DNA from: a bacterium | Lineage (GTDB): Bacteria; Electryoneota; Electryoneia; Electryoneales; Electryoneaceae | NCBI GenBank assembly: GCA_020444425.1 | Contig: JAHLLB010000025.1 | Coordinates: forward strand, 1 to 64,000 | Reading direction: 5' to 3' | Length of the DNA stretch: 64,000 bases | Shown: in pieces, positions 25,269 to 35,728 of the stretch | How the letters are laid out: each line of letters opens with the position of its first letter | Position numbering within the stretch: position 1 is the first letter of the stretch | Program-made: the position numbers and the translations under genes | The notes under the pieces: generated by a model | What the model was told of the DNA's origin: nothing | Seen by the model: the letters and a program-made list of their open reading frames with translations, nothing else | Database searches by the model: none

Positions 25269-26048
25269 ATGGGCAGCTATGCCGAAGAGGTACGCGCGTT
25301 CTGTCGCGCCAACGCAGACGCGGACATCGCCGCCAAGTACGCTCGCTTCTTCGTTGAAGGGTATGACCCGTGGGGTGTGGACTCCAAACTGTTGGAAAAG
25401 CAGCGCCAGCAGTGGCTGGACGATTGGGATGACGCCCTCGGGCTTGACGGCTGGCTCGAACTCGCGGACGAGTTGACCGCCGGCGAAAAGTACGAGGAAA
25501 TCAGCTTCGGAATCAGCTTCGTCGCCGCCCGGCGGGAACGCTTTGACGGCACCGTTCTTCCGCATGTCACCGGCTGGCTTGAACGTGGTCGTGTGCGTAA
25601 CTGGGCGCATGCGGATGTCCTCGCCTGCGACTTGATTCAGGCGCTGTTGCTTGATGGCCACAATTCCCTCGCCGATCTGGAGCTGTGGAAAACGGCGGCG
25701 GACAAATACCAGCGGCGTGTTGCAGCGACCTCCGCGATGGCGTTGCTGGAAGGTGTCATGATCAACGCCGGCGGTCGTCCCGTTGGTGATAAAATCCCTG
25801 CCCGCGCGGTGCCAATCCGTGAGTTGCTGGCGTATGTGCAGCCGTTGGTCAACGACGATATCAAGCAGGTGCAGCAGGGGGTCGGCTGGTTTCTGAAGAA
25901 GGCGTGGGAAGCGTTCCCGGACGACACCGAAGCCTGGCTGCTGGAGCATAAGGCCGAGATCAAGCCGCTGGTGATGCGCACCGCGATCGAAAAGGTGCCG
26001 AAGGACCGCAAGGCTGCGTTCCGAATTCCCCGGAAGAAATCCCGCTGA
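25269..26048 (+). CDS. DNA alkylation repair protein, AlkD-like
   Basis: 259 aa, an all-helical protein matching the DNA alkylation repair family (HEAT-like repeats, PF08713). Typical features are YDPWGV followed by LADELTAGEKYEEISFGISFVA, WERGR-like segments and the C-terminal DDIKQVQQGVGWFLKKAWEAFPDD, which corresponds to the family's V-x-KG-x-GW-x-L motif. Members of known function remove N3- and N7-alkylated purines by a base-excision route without base flipping. The expected WxxxRR helix is less clear here (SFVAARRERF is the nearest), so substrate range is uncertain. AAAGG precedes the ATG. A second alkylation-repair glycosylase of a different fold is at 45.4 kb. Confidence 0.75.
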   Translation: MGSYAEEVRAFCRANADADIAAKYARFFVEGYDPWGVDSKLLEKQRQQWLDDWDDALGLDGWLELADELTAGEKYEEISFGISFVAARRERFDGTVLPHVTGWLERGRVRNWAHADVLACDLIQALLLDGHNSLADLELWKTAADKYQRRVAATSAMALLEGVMINAGGRPVGDKIPARAVPIRELLAYVQPLVNDDIKQVQQGVGWFLKKAWEAFPDDTEAWLLEHKAEIKPLVMRTAIEKVPKDRKAAFRIPRKKSR

Positions 26049-26171
26049 TTGGACACCCCTCCTCTCGAGCTTCATTCACCTGAACTCCGCTCTGGTTCGC
26101 CGCTTGTACAGTTAGGTAATCTTAACTTAACCTCGGGGGAGAAACCAGTTTGGCATTCAGCGGGAGGAATG

Positions 26172-27887
26172 ATGAAGCGCATTATCATGTGTACGGCACT
26201 ACTCTTGTGCCTCAGCGGACTGCCCCATGCGTGGGCGGGCTGGAGCGAGATCACAATCGGAACCACGGCGAACCTGACACACGTCAGCTACCCCACCGCG
26301 ACGGACGCGTGGGCCTGTGACGACACCGGCGGCATCTGGCATTCGAATGACGGCGGTTGGACCTGGACGCAGCAGGCAGATTTCCCGGGCAACACGTTGA
26401 CCGGAATCGAATTCGCGAACGATCAGTTCGGAACCGCATGCAGCCGTGAGGGGCGAATCTTCGCCACAACCGACGGCGGCACGACGTGGACCCAGGTGCT
26501 GGACGGTGTGGATCTGCTGTACGAGGATGTCCACACAGTGCCCGGAACCCTGACCTCATACGTCGGCGGGCAGGCGTCCAACGACATGGCAACGCTGCGG
26601 TTCACCACGGACGGCTGGGCGACCCATTCCGCCGTCACGTTTGACGTGCTTCATGGCATCGACGAGCACCTCGGCAAGGTGTGGGTGGTCGAGAATCCGG
26701 CACCCGGAACGCTGGTCGTCAACACCGAATGCACCGAAGATGGCACCTTCGGCAGCCAGACCTCCGACGACGGCGGCCTGTCGTGGCAGGTGAACATCGT
26801 CGGTTCACCGCGCTTCAGCGATCTTGATTTCTATGACGATGTGTATGGTCTGCTGGTACAGGATGACGGCGACGTGTTCTGGACGATTTTCGGGCACTAC
26901 ATCTACGGATTCCAGTGGGCAACCGCAGGAACGCCGTATGCGCCGGACGGTCCTGGCTTGAATGGCGTATCCTGGGGCAATGCGGACAACGCGTGGGTCG
27001 TGGGCGACTACGGCACGATCGCGCACTCGGACGGCGGCGGCGCCTACAACACCTGGGAGTATGAAGCCAGCCACACGTTGCACAACCTGAACGATGTCGA
27101 CATGGTCGACGAGTTGACGGGGATCATCGTCGGGAATCGTGGCCGGGTGTTTGTCTACGATTCCGCCACGGATCCCGCGACGCTGACATTGACGCCCTAC
27201 AGCTCCTGGGACACGATTCCGGCCGAGGGCGGGACGTTGCAGTTTGACGCCACGTTCGTCAGTTCACTCGGCAGCACCATACCCGGCCTGCGGTTCTGGA
27301 CCACCATTACCAGCAGCAGCGATGAGGTGTATGGCCCGCTGTTCAGCCAGAATTTCACGCATACGCCGTTCATGAATGTCACCGTCACCAACCTGACGCA
27401 GGATGTTCCCGGGTCCGCGCCGGCGGGGCTGTACATCCTCAAGGGGCATGTCGGATACTATCCGAACCCGGCAGTCACCGGCAGCTTCATCTTCGAAAAG
27501 CTGGCGGCGTCGAGTACGGATGGTGTGTCGTCGCAGGACGATTCCGATTTTGTGGATGATTGGACTGCAGGCGGGACGTTCCTCGCGGGTGAACCGGTTG
27601 AGCCGGCTGGCGTTCATCCGGATGAGTATGCCCTGAGCGCGGCGTACCCGAACCCGTTCAACCCGAGCACCGCGCTGATGGTTACCCTGCCGGAAGCGGG
27701 CGAGTTGACGGTTCAGGTGTTCGACATTCAGGGACGCCTGGTCACGACGCTAGCCAGGGGACAACGCGCCGCCGGGCAGCACTTGCTGACGTTCGACGCG
27801 GCAACTCTCGCCAGCGGGATCTATTTTGTCCACGCCGAGGTGCCGGGCCGGTTGAACGACATCCGCAAGGTGACATTGCTGCAGTAA
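26172..27887 (+). CDS. T9SS-sorted YCF48/BNR-type propeller protein
   Basis: 571 aa from the second of two adjacent ATGs; GGAGG at 26163-26167 gives better spacing to this one. A signal peptide (1-20) precedes repeats of the photosystem-II-stability (YCF48/BNR) type: WHSNDGGWTWTQQ, ATTDGGTTWTQV and TSDDGGLSWQV each carry the S/T-x-DGG-x-TW box, so a beta-propeller is likely (about 21-330). The shared module of about 105 residues follows (nt 27179-27507), then the sorting domain (AAYPNPFNPSTAL ... KVTLLQ). It is probably secreted and surface-attached; its ligand is unknown. It faces the next gene tail to tail with only 95 bp between, without an obvious terminator. Confidence 0.87.
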   Translation: MKRIIMCTALLLCLSGLPHAWAGWSEITIGTTANLTHVSYPTATDAWACDDTGGIWHSNDGGWTWTQQADFPGNTLTGIEFANDQFGTACSREGRIFATTDGGTTWTQVLDGVDLLYEDVHTVPGTLTSYVGGQASNDMATLRFTTDGWATHSAVTFDVLHGIDEHLGKVWVVENPAPGTLVVNTECTEDGTFGSQTSDDGGLSWQVNIVGSPRFSDLDFYDDVYGLLVQDDGDVFWTIFGHYIYGFQWATAGTPYAPDGPGLNGVSWGNADNAWVVGDYGTIAHSDGGGAYNTWEYEASHTLHNLNDVDMVDELTGIIVGNRGRVFVYDSATDPATLTLTPYSSWDTIPAEGGTLQFDATFVSSLGSTIPGLRFWTTITSSSDEVYGPLFSQNFTHTPFMNVTVTNLTQDVPGSAPAGLYILKGHVGYYPNPAVTGSFIFEKLAASSTDGVSSQDDSDFVDDWTAGGTFLAGEPVEPAGVHPDEYALSAAYPNPFNPSTALMVTLPEAGELTVQVFDIQGRLVTTLARGQRAAGQHLLTFDAATLASGIYFVHAEVPGRLNDIRKVTLLQ

Positions 27888-27982
27888 ACGGGCTGGCGGT
27901 TGAAGTGATTCAGACCGGTTTATCGAATACGGAACATGCGGTCTGGCCGGGATATTGACCCGATGTCCCGGCCACTGTCACG

Positions 27983-29416
27983 CTACGGTTCGAGTTTCCA
28001 GAAAATCGCGGCGCCGAGTTGTTCCGGATCGTCCGGGTTCGGCCCGAAGCTGCCAACGATGCTGAACGGTCCCGGCGGCGCGGCCATGGGCACGGGAACG
28101 GTTAGAAGCCGGGAAAACGCTCCGGGCTGCAGGGTCAGCGCTCTGTTCACCAGCGGAACGTGGCTGCCGTTCGGCAGGTAGGCGCGCAGGGCAGCTTGGA
28201 CAGTTTGCGGTGTGTCGAACGGATTCCCACCGCTGACACGAACGGTAACCGGCCCACCGCTGGGTGGTAGGGTATACTCGCTGACGGCGGTCACGTTGAG
28301 CGTCAGGTTTGGTCCCGGCTGTTCCTCTCCCAGCACCACGATGTATCCGCGGTAATCAGCAATGTCCCATTGGTCAATCAGTGTCCCGGCGAGGACATAG
28401 TGCCCCGGCGATGTTTCGATGCTTTCATACAATTCGATAAACGAACCATCGCGGGTAAACGTCCACTCCACCGCGCCGTCCGCGGCCAGTTTCACCGCCC
28501 AGGGTTTGAAGTGCTCCTCGCTCCCGGTAGCCAACGCTCCGCCGTCGGCGGTCGCGATCACACCCCTGAACCAGTTGCCGCCCTCGCCGACCATATGGCT
28601 CCAGATCTCAACGCCCTGCACGTCGATCTGTGTCATGCGGGTCGGGTCGTTCCCGGCTTCGGCGAGCACATATCCGCCCGCTGGCCTTGCAGCTGCGTAC
28701 ACCTCCAACGAGTTCATCGGGTGGTCGGAAAGAAGCGAACTCAAGACCTCGCCGCTGGCAGCGTCGATGGTGGTCAGGTACAATTGCGATCCGGACCTGA
28801 ACAACAACTCAATCTGGTCTTCAGGCAGGAACCGCACCGCCGGGATGTCCATGCGGACGATACCATCGGGACCATCCAGCCGTAACACCCAGGCCAGGGT
28901 TCCGTCCGCATCGAACCGGGTCAGCTCGATCCAGTTCTGGCCGGAGAAAAAAGATCTATAGACGTATGGCGCGATGCAGACACCGTCCTCGCGTACGAAA
29001 ACGTGGGTCAGATCCGCATGGTCGCCGTCGCCCGATGAGCTGCTGCGGATCTGCTGCCAAAGCGGGTTGCCATACCGGTCACGCCGCACGAGACGCAAGC
29101 TGTCGCCGTCCGAGCATGACCAGACAGCGGCCCCATCGGTGGACAGTGTATTGAGTTTACACGCAGTGGATAACTGTTGCCGTTGCCATTGCGGCTGGAA
29201 ATCGGCATCGAGTTTCCAGATGTGATCCCGGTACACGAGGTCATTGGTCCACGAATAGCCGCCCAGCAGAAAGCCGCCGTCCGTGGTGGAGACGATTGAC
29301 GTCCAGTGGTCCAGGTTCGACGGCAGGTCCACGAGATACGTCCAGCTTGGAGTGGGTTGTCCCGGGACGGGCCCGCTGCTGAGAAGCAACAGCAAGGCGA
29401 TGACGTAAGCACGCAT
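27983..29416 (-). CDS. Secreted propeller-like paralogue without sorting domain
   Basis: 477 aa from the ATG at 29416 (GGAGGA upstream on the minus strand). A signal peptide (1-19) is followed by a repeat region like those of the proteins at 32.7-41.4 kb (STTDGGFLLGGYS, ATADGGALATGSEE). The protein ends right at the close of the pre-sorting module (AAIFWKLEP), where its paralogues continue with a linker and the PNPFN sorting domain. The 95 bp between its stop and the neighbouring gene hold no remnant. It therefore has no T9SS signal of the usual type and may remain periplasmic, or use another route. The opposite strand orientation relative to its closest relatives suggests an inversion during duplication. 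Confidence 0.82.
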   Translation of the reverse strand: MRAYVIALLLLLSSGPVPGQPTPSWTYLVDLPSNLDHWTSIVSTTDGGFLLGGYSWTNDLVYRDHIWKLDADFQPQWQRQQLSTACKLNTLSTDGAAVWSCSDGDSLRLVRRDRYGNPLWQQIRSSSSGDGDHADLTHVFVREDGVCIAPYVYRSFFSGQNWIELTRFDADGTLAWVLRLDGPDGIVRMDIPAVRFLPEDQIELLFRSGSQLYLTTIDAASGEVLSSLLSDHPMNSLEVYAAARPAGGYVLAEAGNDPTRMTQIDVQGVEIWSHMVGEGGNWFRGVIATADGGALATGSEEHFKPWAVKLAADGAVEWTFTRDGSFIELYESIETSPGHYVLAGTLIDQWDIADYRGYIVVLGEEQPGPNLTLNVTAVSEYTLPPSGGPVTVRVSGGNPFDTPQTVQAALRAYLPNGSHVPLVNRALTLQPGAFSRLLTVPVPMAAPPGPFSIVGSFGPNPDDPEQLGAAIFWKLEP

Positions 29417-29531
29417 TGCATTCCTCCGATGCCATTGTTGACACATGCACAAATGGAATGTACGCGCTACAGCCGTGCGTTGCGTATTCAACCGGATACG
29501 GTCCATCCGTCACTCACGCCAACCGCGAGCC

Positions 29532-32255
29532 TTACTCGTCTTCATCGACGATATCTGCGTCAACAGTGACCACATCCTCGTCGTCGTCGGCTGCAGCGGT
29601 TGTATTCGCCGAAGCAGAACGGGTGTCTTCGTCGACCACTTCCTGCTTCGGGTTGGTCCATGACACGTCCAGCTTGCCGTCCACCATATCGATGGTCAGG
29701 TCGGCACCGTCCCGGACATCACCGGCGATCATCGCGCGGCCGAGCTTGGTTTCAAGTTCGTGCTGGACAAAGCGTTTCAGCGGACGCGCGCCATACACCG
29801 GATCGTACCCTTCGCGCGCGACGAATTCCGCCGCCTGGTCGCTGAGGGTGAGGCTCATCCGCCGTGACGCCAACCGGTTCCGCAGATCCTCCACCAACAG
29901 GTAGACGATGCCCTTGATTTCGTCGAGGGTCAGTGTTTTGAACAGCACGATATCGTCCAACCGGTTGAGGAATTCCGGACGCATCGCGGCGCGCAGGTCA
30001 CGCATCACCGCCGTGCGGGCGTGTTCGGTGATCTGGCCGTCGGCGTCCAGGCCTTCCAGCAGGTGCGTTGAACCGATGTTCGAGGTAAGGATCAGCACGG
30101 TATTCTTGAAGTTGACCGTGTGGCCCTGGCTGTCGGTAATGCGGCCGTCGTCCAGAATCTGCAGCAGGATGTTGAACGCGTCCGGGTGCGCCTTTTCGAT
30201 CTCGTCGAAGAGGACCACAGAATACGGCTTCCGCCGGATCGCTTCGGTCAACTGGCCGCCTTCCTCGTAGCCAACGTATCCCGGAGGCGCGCCGACGAGA
30301 CGTGACACCGCGTGCTTCTCCATGTATTCCGACATGTCGATGCGGACGAGGTTATCCTCGGTGTCGAACAGGGTTTCGGCCAACGTTTTCGCCAGCTCGG
30401 TCTTGCCGACACCGGTCGGCCCGAGGAACAGGAAGCTGCCGATCGGACGGCGCGGATCTTTGATCCCGGCCCGCGCGCGGATGACGGCATCCGCGACCAG
30501 CTTGACCGCTTCGTTCTGGCCGATCACGCGCTCGTGCAGGACTTCGTCAAGCTTGAGCAGCTTCTCGCGTTCGCCCTCCATCAGGCGTGTGACCGGAATC
30601 CCGGTCCAGCGGCTGATGATCTCAGCGATTTCCTCTTCCGTCACCTCTTCGCGCAACAGGCTGGCATCGGTGCGTTTGGTTTGTGCTTCTTCCGCCTGCT
30701 GCAACGCTTTTTGCAACGACGGCAGTTTGCCGTGTTGTAATTCAGCGGCCTTGTTCAGGTCGTAATCACGCTGCGCCTTTTCGATCTGCAGGCGCACGGT
30801 GTCGATTTCCTCACGCAGCTGCTTCGCCTGATCGATCGACGCCTTTTCCTGCTCCCACTGTTCTCGCATCGCGCTCATGCGTTCGCGAATGTCGGCCAGT
30901 TCCTTGCGCAGCTCCTGCAAACGCGTTTTGCTGGCCTCGTCCTTCTCCTTCCTTAACGCCGCTTCTTCGATCTGCAGCTGCATTTCGCGGCGGGTGAGAT
31001 CGTCCAGCTCGGCCGGCATCGAGTCGATTTCGGTGCGGATCATCGCGGACGCTTCATCCACCAGGTCAATCGCCTTGTCCGGAAGGAAGCGGTCGCTGAT
31101 GTAGCGGTCGGAAAGGGTCGCCGCCGCGACCAGTGCGTTGTCCTGGATGCGGATGCCGTGGTGAACTTCAAACCGTTCACGGAGTCCGCGCAGGATCGAG
31201 ATCGTGTCTTCCACATTCGGCGCGTCGATCTGCACCGGCTGGAACCGGCGTTCGAGGGCCTTGTCCTTCTCGAGGTGCTTGCGGTATTCGTCCAGCGTGG
31301 TCGCGCCGATGCAATGCAATTCGCCGCGTGCGAGCATCGGCTTCAGCATGTTTCCGGCGTCCATCGACCCTTCCGCCTTGCCCGCGCCGACGATGGTGTG
31401 CAGTTCGTCAATGAACAGCAGGATGCGGCCGTCGCTCTCTTTGATTTCCTTGAGCACGGCTTTCAGGCGTTCCTCGAATTCGCCGCGGAATTTTGCCCCG
31501 GCAACCAGCGAGCCGAGGTCAAGGCTGAAGATGGTCTTGTCCTTCAACGATTCCGGCACATCGCCGCGCACAATCCGCTGCGCCAACCCTTCGATGATCG
31601 CGGTTTTACCGACCCCGGGTTCGCCGATCAGCACCGGATTGTTCTTCGTCTTACGCGACAAAATGCGGATCGCACGACGGATTTCGCTGTCGCGTCCGAT
31701 GACCGGATCGAGCTTGCCGCTGCGGGCTTCCTCGACCAGGTCGCGGCCGTACCGCGTCAGCGCTTCGTAGGTCTCCTCCGGGTTGTCCGACTGCACCCTC
31801 TGGTTGCCGCGCACGGCGGTCATGGCGTTGAGCACACGGTCCCGGGTCACATTGAACTTGCGCAATGTTTCGCCCAACGAAACGTTCGCGGCTTCCTCGA
31901 CAATTGCCAGCAGGATGTGTTCGACGCTGACGTATTCGTCCTTCAGCGCCTGGGCTTCGTCCTGAGCACGGACCAGCGCGCGCTGCACCTGTTGCGTCAC
32001 CATGATCTGGTTGCCGGCGGCACCGGGGCCGGTCTGACGCGGTTTCTTCGCGAGCAGGCCTTCGAGGGCACGGGTGAACGCGTCCACCGGAATGTCCATC
32101 CGTTCGATCAAACGGCGCGTCAGGCCCTGTTCCTGCTGCAGCATCGCGATCAGCAGGTGGTCTAGGTCAACGTCCACATGCCCGTGTTTGATCGCCAATG
32201 CCTGTGCGGCGGCGATCGCTTCCTGGGATTTCTGCGTGTATTTGTTGAGATCCAT
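29532..32255 (-). CDS. clpB: ClpB disaggregase
   Basis: 907 aa from the ATG at 32255 (CTGGAGA upstream). The N-domain repeats ([16 protein letters not shown]) are followed by AAA-1 with Walker A GEPGVGKT (about residue 205), a long coiled-coil M-domain (about 400-530) containing [12 protein letters not shown]-2 with GPTGVGKT (about 605), and the C-terminal D2 small domain. It unfolds and rescues aggregated proteins with DnaK. Length is slightly over the usual 860 because of a tail of about 50 residues after the D2 domain, ending in a highly acidic run ([18 protein letters not shown]). It is flanked by secreted-protein genes, so it has its own unit. The 436-bp upstream spacer shows no clear heat-shock operator. 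Confidence 0.96.
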   Translation of the reverse strand: MDLNKYTQKSQEAIAAAQALAIKHGHVDVDLDHLLIAMLQQEQGLTRRLIERMDIPVDAFTRALEGLLAKKPRQTGPGAAGNQIMVTQQVQRALVRAQDEAQALKDEYVSVEHILLAIVEEAANVSLGETLRKFNVTRDRVLNAMTAVRGNQRVQSDNPEETYEALTRYGRDLVEEARSGKLDPVIGRDSEIRRAIRILSRKTKNNPVLIGEPGVGKTAIIEGLAQRIVRGDVPESLKDKTIFSLDLGSLVAGAKFRGEFEERLKAVLKEIKESDGRILLFIDELHTIVGAGKAEGSMDAGNMLKPMLARGELHCIGATTLDEYRKHLEKDKALERRFQPVQIDAPNVEDTISILRGLRERFEVHHGIRIQDNALVAAATLSDRYISDRFLPDKAIDLVDEASAMIRTEIDSMPAELDDLTRREMQLQIEEAALRKEKDEASKTRLQELRKELADIRERMSAMREQWEQEKASIDQAKQLREEIDTVRLQIEKAQRDYDLNKAAELQHGKLPSLQKALQQAEEAQTKRTDASLLREEVTEEEIAEIISRWTGIPVTRLMEGEREKLLKLDEVLHERVIGQNEAVKLVADAVIRARAGIKDPRRPIGSFLFLGPTGVGKTELAKTLAETLFDTEDNLVRIDMSEYMEKHAVSRLVGAPPGYVGYEEGGQLTEAIRRKPYSVVLFDEIEKAHPDAFNILLQILDDGRITDSQGHTVNFKNTVLILTSNIGSTHLLEGLDADGQITEHARTAVMRDLRAAMRPEFLNRLDDIVLFKTLTLDEIKGIVYLLVEDLRNRLASRRMSLTLSDQAAEFVAREGYDPVYGARPLKRFVQHELETKLGRAMIAGDVRDGADLTIDMVDGKLDVSWTNPKQEVVDEDTRSASANTTAAADDDEDVVTVDADIVDEDE

Positions 32256-32691
32256 CGTTTTTCTCCAGAATGGGTTGTCTTCCACGGAGAAGGAGTCAAA
32301 GAGTGTGCCAGATGCAAGGTAGGCCTGAAAAATCAAGTGTGCTATGGAGTTTTTGCAGTGGGAAGCGGTTTCGGCGAAGCATATCAAACGCGTGATACGT
32401 CATATTGGCAGACCGCTCTCTGCTATTCCGGCGGAGACCGCTCGACGAGTTTTTTTCGTTTGTCGCGATTTGACTTGTGTTTTGCTCACAATCATTATGT
32501 ATTTTGTTCGTGAAAATGGTTGCAAATGAATCTGATTTATTCGACTGGAGTTATTGCATTGAAACGACCTGTTGTCCATGTGCATTTCCTGCGATTTCCT
32601 CAGCATACATCCCAAGTCCGAGTCGACTTTTTACATACTTGAATCGACACGCCTGAGAGATCTGTCACACCTTGCATTCAAGGGGGAAAGT
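32256..32691. other. Promoter spacer between divergent clpB and a secreted-protein gene
   Basis: 436 bp with an AT-rich patch (about 32440-32540) that probably holds promoters for one or both genes. TTGACT near 32469 is a possible -35 box, without a good -10. No inverted repeat of the CIRCE or HAIR type was seen and no coding frame is convincing. Confidence 0.35.
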
Positions 32692-34512
32692 ATGAAACGA
32701 ATCAACCAGATTTTGCCAGTCGTCCTGTTGTTGCTGACGTTGGTTTTGGTTGCCGACGCGCAGCCGTCCTACTACCTGCGGAGCTATTACGTCTACCTCG
32801 GAGTGGGCAACCACTATCCGGCACCTACATTTGAAAAAAGACTCCTGAGCCTGCACACGACGCCGGACGGTGGATTGATGCTGCGAGGTGGTACCGAAGC
32901 CGATTGGTTCTACCACGAGTACTATCATCCGTTCTTCACAAAATTCGACGAGAACTACAATCTCGAGTGGACGCGTAGTCATTATACGGAAGGTGAACAG
33001 TATGACATGGACATGCTCGCCAACGGCTACATGTTATGGTCGTACTGTACGCAATGGTTTACCTCCTATTACGAGAACTACCGACCCCTTGTGGAACTGT
33101 TGGACGAGTACGGAAATCCTCGCAAGGCGGGCGTGTTCCCTGGTTCCACAGACGAGCCACAGGCGATCACCAGTGCTGTTTTTCTGCCCGGAACAGAAAG
33201 CCTCGTTCTCTGTCACTGGGAAGAAGCGGGCGGCGGCAACGTAAGTCTTCGCCGCTATACGCAGGACGGTGTACTGGAATGGGAGTCTACGATTTCTGGT
33301 CGCGAAAGCAGCAAGCTGTATGTATCGCCCACCGGAGAGTTGCTGTACCGGGAAGTTTCGACGATCTACGTGTTGAATCCTGCGAATGGGGCGGTCCTTT
33401 CCGAACACGACTTCCAAACTTCGGATGGGATCTACATCCGTAAGATGAAATTCCAGGACGACGGAACCCTGTATGCGCAAGCCACCAACAACACCGTCTC
33501 GCGCATCCTGCCACCCTATCTGGAGGTCGATGCCAGCGTACAAATCGGCTTCACGGTTAACGATATCGCGCCGGCGTCTGATGGGGGATTTGCGGTGTGT
33601 ACGGCGTCTTCGTTCGAAAAATATGATAACCAGTTAACACAGGAATGGTCACTGCCCTTCCCCGCAGGCATCAACCCCATGGAGCTTGTCGTTGAAACGA
33701 ATCCCGGGAAATATGCCTGCGCACGTTGGCTGGATGATAATACCTGGTATCCCGTCCAGCTGATCTTCATCAACGAGGACGGCAGCCCGGAGCCGGACCG
33801 AACTTCGCTCGATCTCGTGCTGTATCAGGACTGGGACGAAGAATGGAACGTCGGCCCGAACGGCGGAACGATGGACTTCACGGCGTCCGTCACGAATACG
33901 TGGGATGTACCGCTGACTGTGGATCGCTGGGTTACGGTAGTTCTGCCACGGCGAGGCGTCCTCAACTACCCGCCGGTCCCCTATACTATCGATCCGACAT
34001 CGTGGTACGACCAAACGGAAGAGTCGGTTTTGATCCCGGCAAACGCTCCGCCTGGACCATACGCCTATATCGTGAATCTCGGTACCTACCCCAACGACAT
34101 CATCACCCAAAGCTCAATCGTGATTCGCAAGCTTCCGGACAACATGGCAACGAGCGAACCATTCCTCAACGATATGTGGGCCGCGGATCCGGAAATCGCC
34201 TCAGCCGCTACGATCGAGGAACCGTATGGCGACAAAACTCTGCCAACCGAATATGCTCTCAGCGCGCCTTATCCGAATCCGTTCAACGCGATGGCAACGG
34301 TAATCTTAAGCTTGCCCGAGGCTGAAATGGTGCGAGTCGCCTTGTATGATGTTCTTGGTCGGGAGGTTCGCGTCCTGGTGGATCAGACTCTGTCTGCGGG
34401 ATCTCATCGCCTGGCTATTGAGGCCGACAATCTGGCAAGTGGGGTTTACTTGTTGACCGCGCACAGCCAGTCGAGAAGGTCTGTCACCCGGAAACTTGTC
34501 TTGCTCCAGTAG
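32692..34512 (+). CDS. T9SS-sorted secreted propeller-like protein, paralogue A
   Basis: 606 aa from the ATG at 32692 (AAGGGGGAAAG upstream). A signal peptide (1-24, ending VADAQ) precedes about 340 residues of short beta repeats with T-P/S-D-GG turns (HTTPDGGLMLRGG, PASDGGFAVCTAS) resembling WD40/PQQ-like propellers. The shared module follows (nt 33808-34137; DWDEEWNVGPNGGTMDF ... GTYPNDIITQSS). The sorting domain begins APYPNPFNAMAT and ends KLVLLQ. No catalytic motif is visible. The module is closest to that of the gene at 39588 (both have a WDE segment and GTYPNDI), so these two are sister copies. First of four same-strand copies interrupted once by a small gene at 34986. A long hairpin terminator follows. 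Confidence 0.86.
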   Translation: MKRINQILPVVLLLLTLVLVADAQPSYYLRSYYVYLGVGNHYPAPTFEKRLLSLHTTPDGGLMLRGGTEADWFYHEYYHPFFTKFDENYNLEWTRSHYTEGEQYDMDMLANGYMLWSYCTQWFTSYYENYRPLVELLDEYGNPRKAGVFPGSTDEPQAITSAVFLPGTESLVLCHWEEAGGGNVSLRRYTQDGVLEWESTISGRESSKLYVSPTGELLYREVSTIYVLNPANGAVLSEHDFQTSDGIYIRKMKFQDDGTLYAQATNNTVSRILPPYLEVDASVQIGFTVNDIAPASDGGFAVCTASSFEKYDNQLTQEWSLPFPAGINPMELVVETNPGKYACARWLDDNTWYPVQLIFINEDGSPEPDRTSLDLVLYQDWDEEWNVGPNGGTMDFTASVTNTWDVPLTVDRWVTVVLPRRGVLNYPPVPYTIDPTSWYDQTEESVLIPANAPPGPYAYIVNLGTYPNDIITQSSIVIRKLPDNMATSEPFLNDMWAADPEIASAATIEEPYGDKTLPTEYALSAPYPNPFNAMATVILSLPEAEMVRVALYDVLGREVRVLVDQTLSAGSHRLAIEADNLASGVYLLTAHSQSRRSVTRKLVLLQ

Positions 34513-34538
34513 TGGTACAGTCAATCGCACCCAACTAT

Positions 34539-34597
34539 CCCGGTGTCGAGCAACCTGGATCGCATACAACAGGTTGGGGCACCGGGATCTGTTTTTT
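34539..34597 (+). terminator. Compound-stem terminator
   Basis: Outer stem CCCGGTG (34539-34545) / CACCGGG (34580-34586) and inner stem CAACCTG (34551-34557) / CAGGTTG (34570-34576), followed by a T-run (34592-34597). Confidence 0.85.
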
Positions 34598-34985
34598 CCC
34601 CTTTTCCGTACTGCTGCGAACATTGTGGTTCGCACTGAACGCATTATGAACAGAATCAGAGAATGCGGCCGGGCATTCATTCAGTGATTTGGCCTCCTCC
34701 ATCCGAGCGCGTTGGCGATAAACACGTTTTATCGCTATCTCAAGCTGAATAGGGACGTTGGGACTGCAATTGATCCCGATAATGAGGGGTGAACTGAACG
34801 CTCGCTCAGCGCTCCTGATCGTGCATTCTTGTGAATTGAATGATATATTGAATCCAGGAGTATGCCATTGCATCAAGACGATTTTTCCTCTACGGAACGT
34901 TGCTGCAGTTTGCACCCCCCCAGCTTGATTTGGACAAACTCCACCATTGGCACTGCTAACAGAGTTACCAACTGGAGAGTAAAGG
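34598..34985. other. Gene-free spacer
   Basis: Mixed composition; no convincing frame, repeat or hairpin. It presumably carries the promoter of the small gene at 34986. Confidence 0.3.
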
Positions 34986-35447
34986 ATGATTTTGAAGATT
35001 GACGGTGAATTCGGCAAGATTCCCGTCGCACTGACCATTGAGGTTGGTCCGGACAACGAATTGTCGCAGCTGTTGAACTCGCTTTCCATGCAGCTGGCTG
35101 GCACCGTACCGAGTACCGCCCCGGCGGAAGCCGCGCCGCGCAAGCGCCGCAAACCCACTCGCCGTATTTCGAAGGCGAAGGACGGGCGCGTCGAAGTCAG
35201 CGCACCGGAAATGAACATGCTGAAGCACCTTCCGGAAGATGGCTCGCCGATTGCGTTGCCGGAGCTGGCTGAGAAAGTCTGGCCGGGACGCACCGCGCGT
35301 GACGGCGGTCCGCTGGTCGGTCCTGCGGCACGTGTCGCTGGCGGATTGCTGAGCAAAGAGTTGGCGACGATTGAAGGTACAGGCGGCGGCAAGACGGTCT
35401 CGGTCGTTCCCGACTGGCAGTCCAAGGCCGTAGAAGTCAAGAAGTAA
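34986..35447 (+). CDS. Small basic protein of unknown function
   Basis: 153 aa from the ATG at 34986 (AGAGTAAAGG upstream). The N-terminal 45 residues are mixed alpha/beta (MILKIDGEFGKIPVALTIEVG). A linker rich in Ala, Pro, Lys and Arg follows (about 46-75: APRKRRKPTRR). The C-terminal half (about 80-150) looks like a compact winged-helix-type domain (MLKHLPEDGSPIALPELAEKVW ... GGLLSKELATIEG). No signal peptide or membrane segment. The basic linker and possible winged helix would fit a DNA-binding protein, but that is a guess. It is the only cytosolic-looking gene in the run of secreted paralogues and is not recognised as a named family. Confidence 0.7.
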   Translation: MILKIDGEFGKIPVALTIEVGPDNELSQLLNSLSMQLAGTVPSTAPAEAAPRKRRKPTRRISKAKDGRVEVSAPEMNMLKHLPEDGSPIALPELAEKVWPGRTARDGGPLVGPAARVAGGLLSKELATIEGTGGGKTVSVVPDWQSKAVEVKK

Positions 35448-35479
35448 CACCATTTTACAGTAGTTTACCGTTCTGGATA

Positions 35480-35520
35480 CATGCCGGTTTCCCGTCAGGC
35501 AGAGACATGAAACCGGCATG
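35480..35520. terminator. 12-bp-stem hairpin after the small gene
   Basis: CATGCCGGTTTC (35480-35491) / GAAACCGGCATG (35509-35520), no clear T-run (GTCTCTCTCC follows). It is probably a terminator by position, 33 bp after the stop. Confidence 0.6.
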
Positions 35521-35728
35521 GTCTCTCTCCGCTCCTGTCGTTCCGCTTGAATCCAGATTCGCCTGCTTCCGGGAGATACGAGCCATGCTCGGGAGAACGA
35601 TGGATCGTTTCGAATTCTGTATGACAGCATCTCACCACCTCCGCTCAAGGGTTATATTGCCATGTCGAAGTTCTGGAATCTCAATTGTCGTCACCAACTG
35701 ATGTCACATTGACGGGGAGAACGTGATC

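Noticed and set aside
34535..35440. A 301-codon minus-strand frame over the small gene at 34986 and the spacer before it
   Set aside because: The plus-strand gene has a ribosome site and a sensible protein; the minus frame has neither and runs through a terminator hairpin.
35670..35690. TGGAAT-N5-TTGTC as a sigma-54 promoter for paralogue B
   Set aside because: Spacing is right but the essential GC of the -12 element is GT, and the -24 element also deviates.
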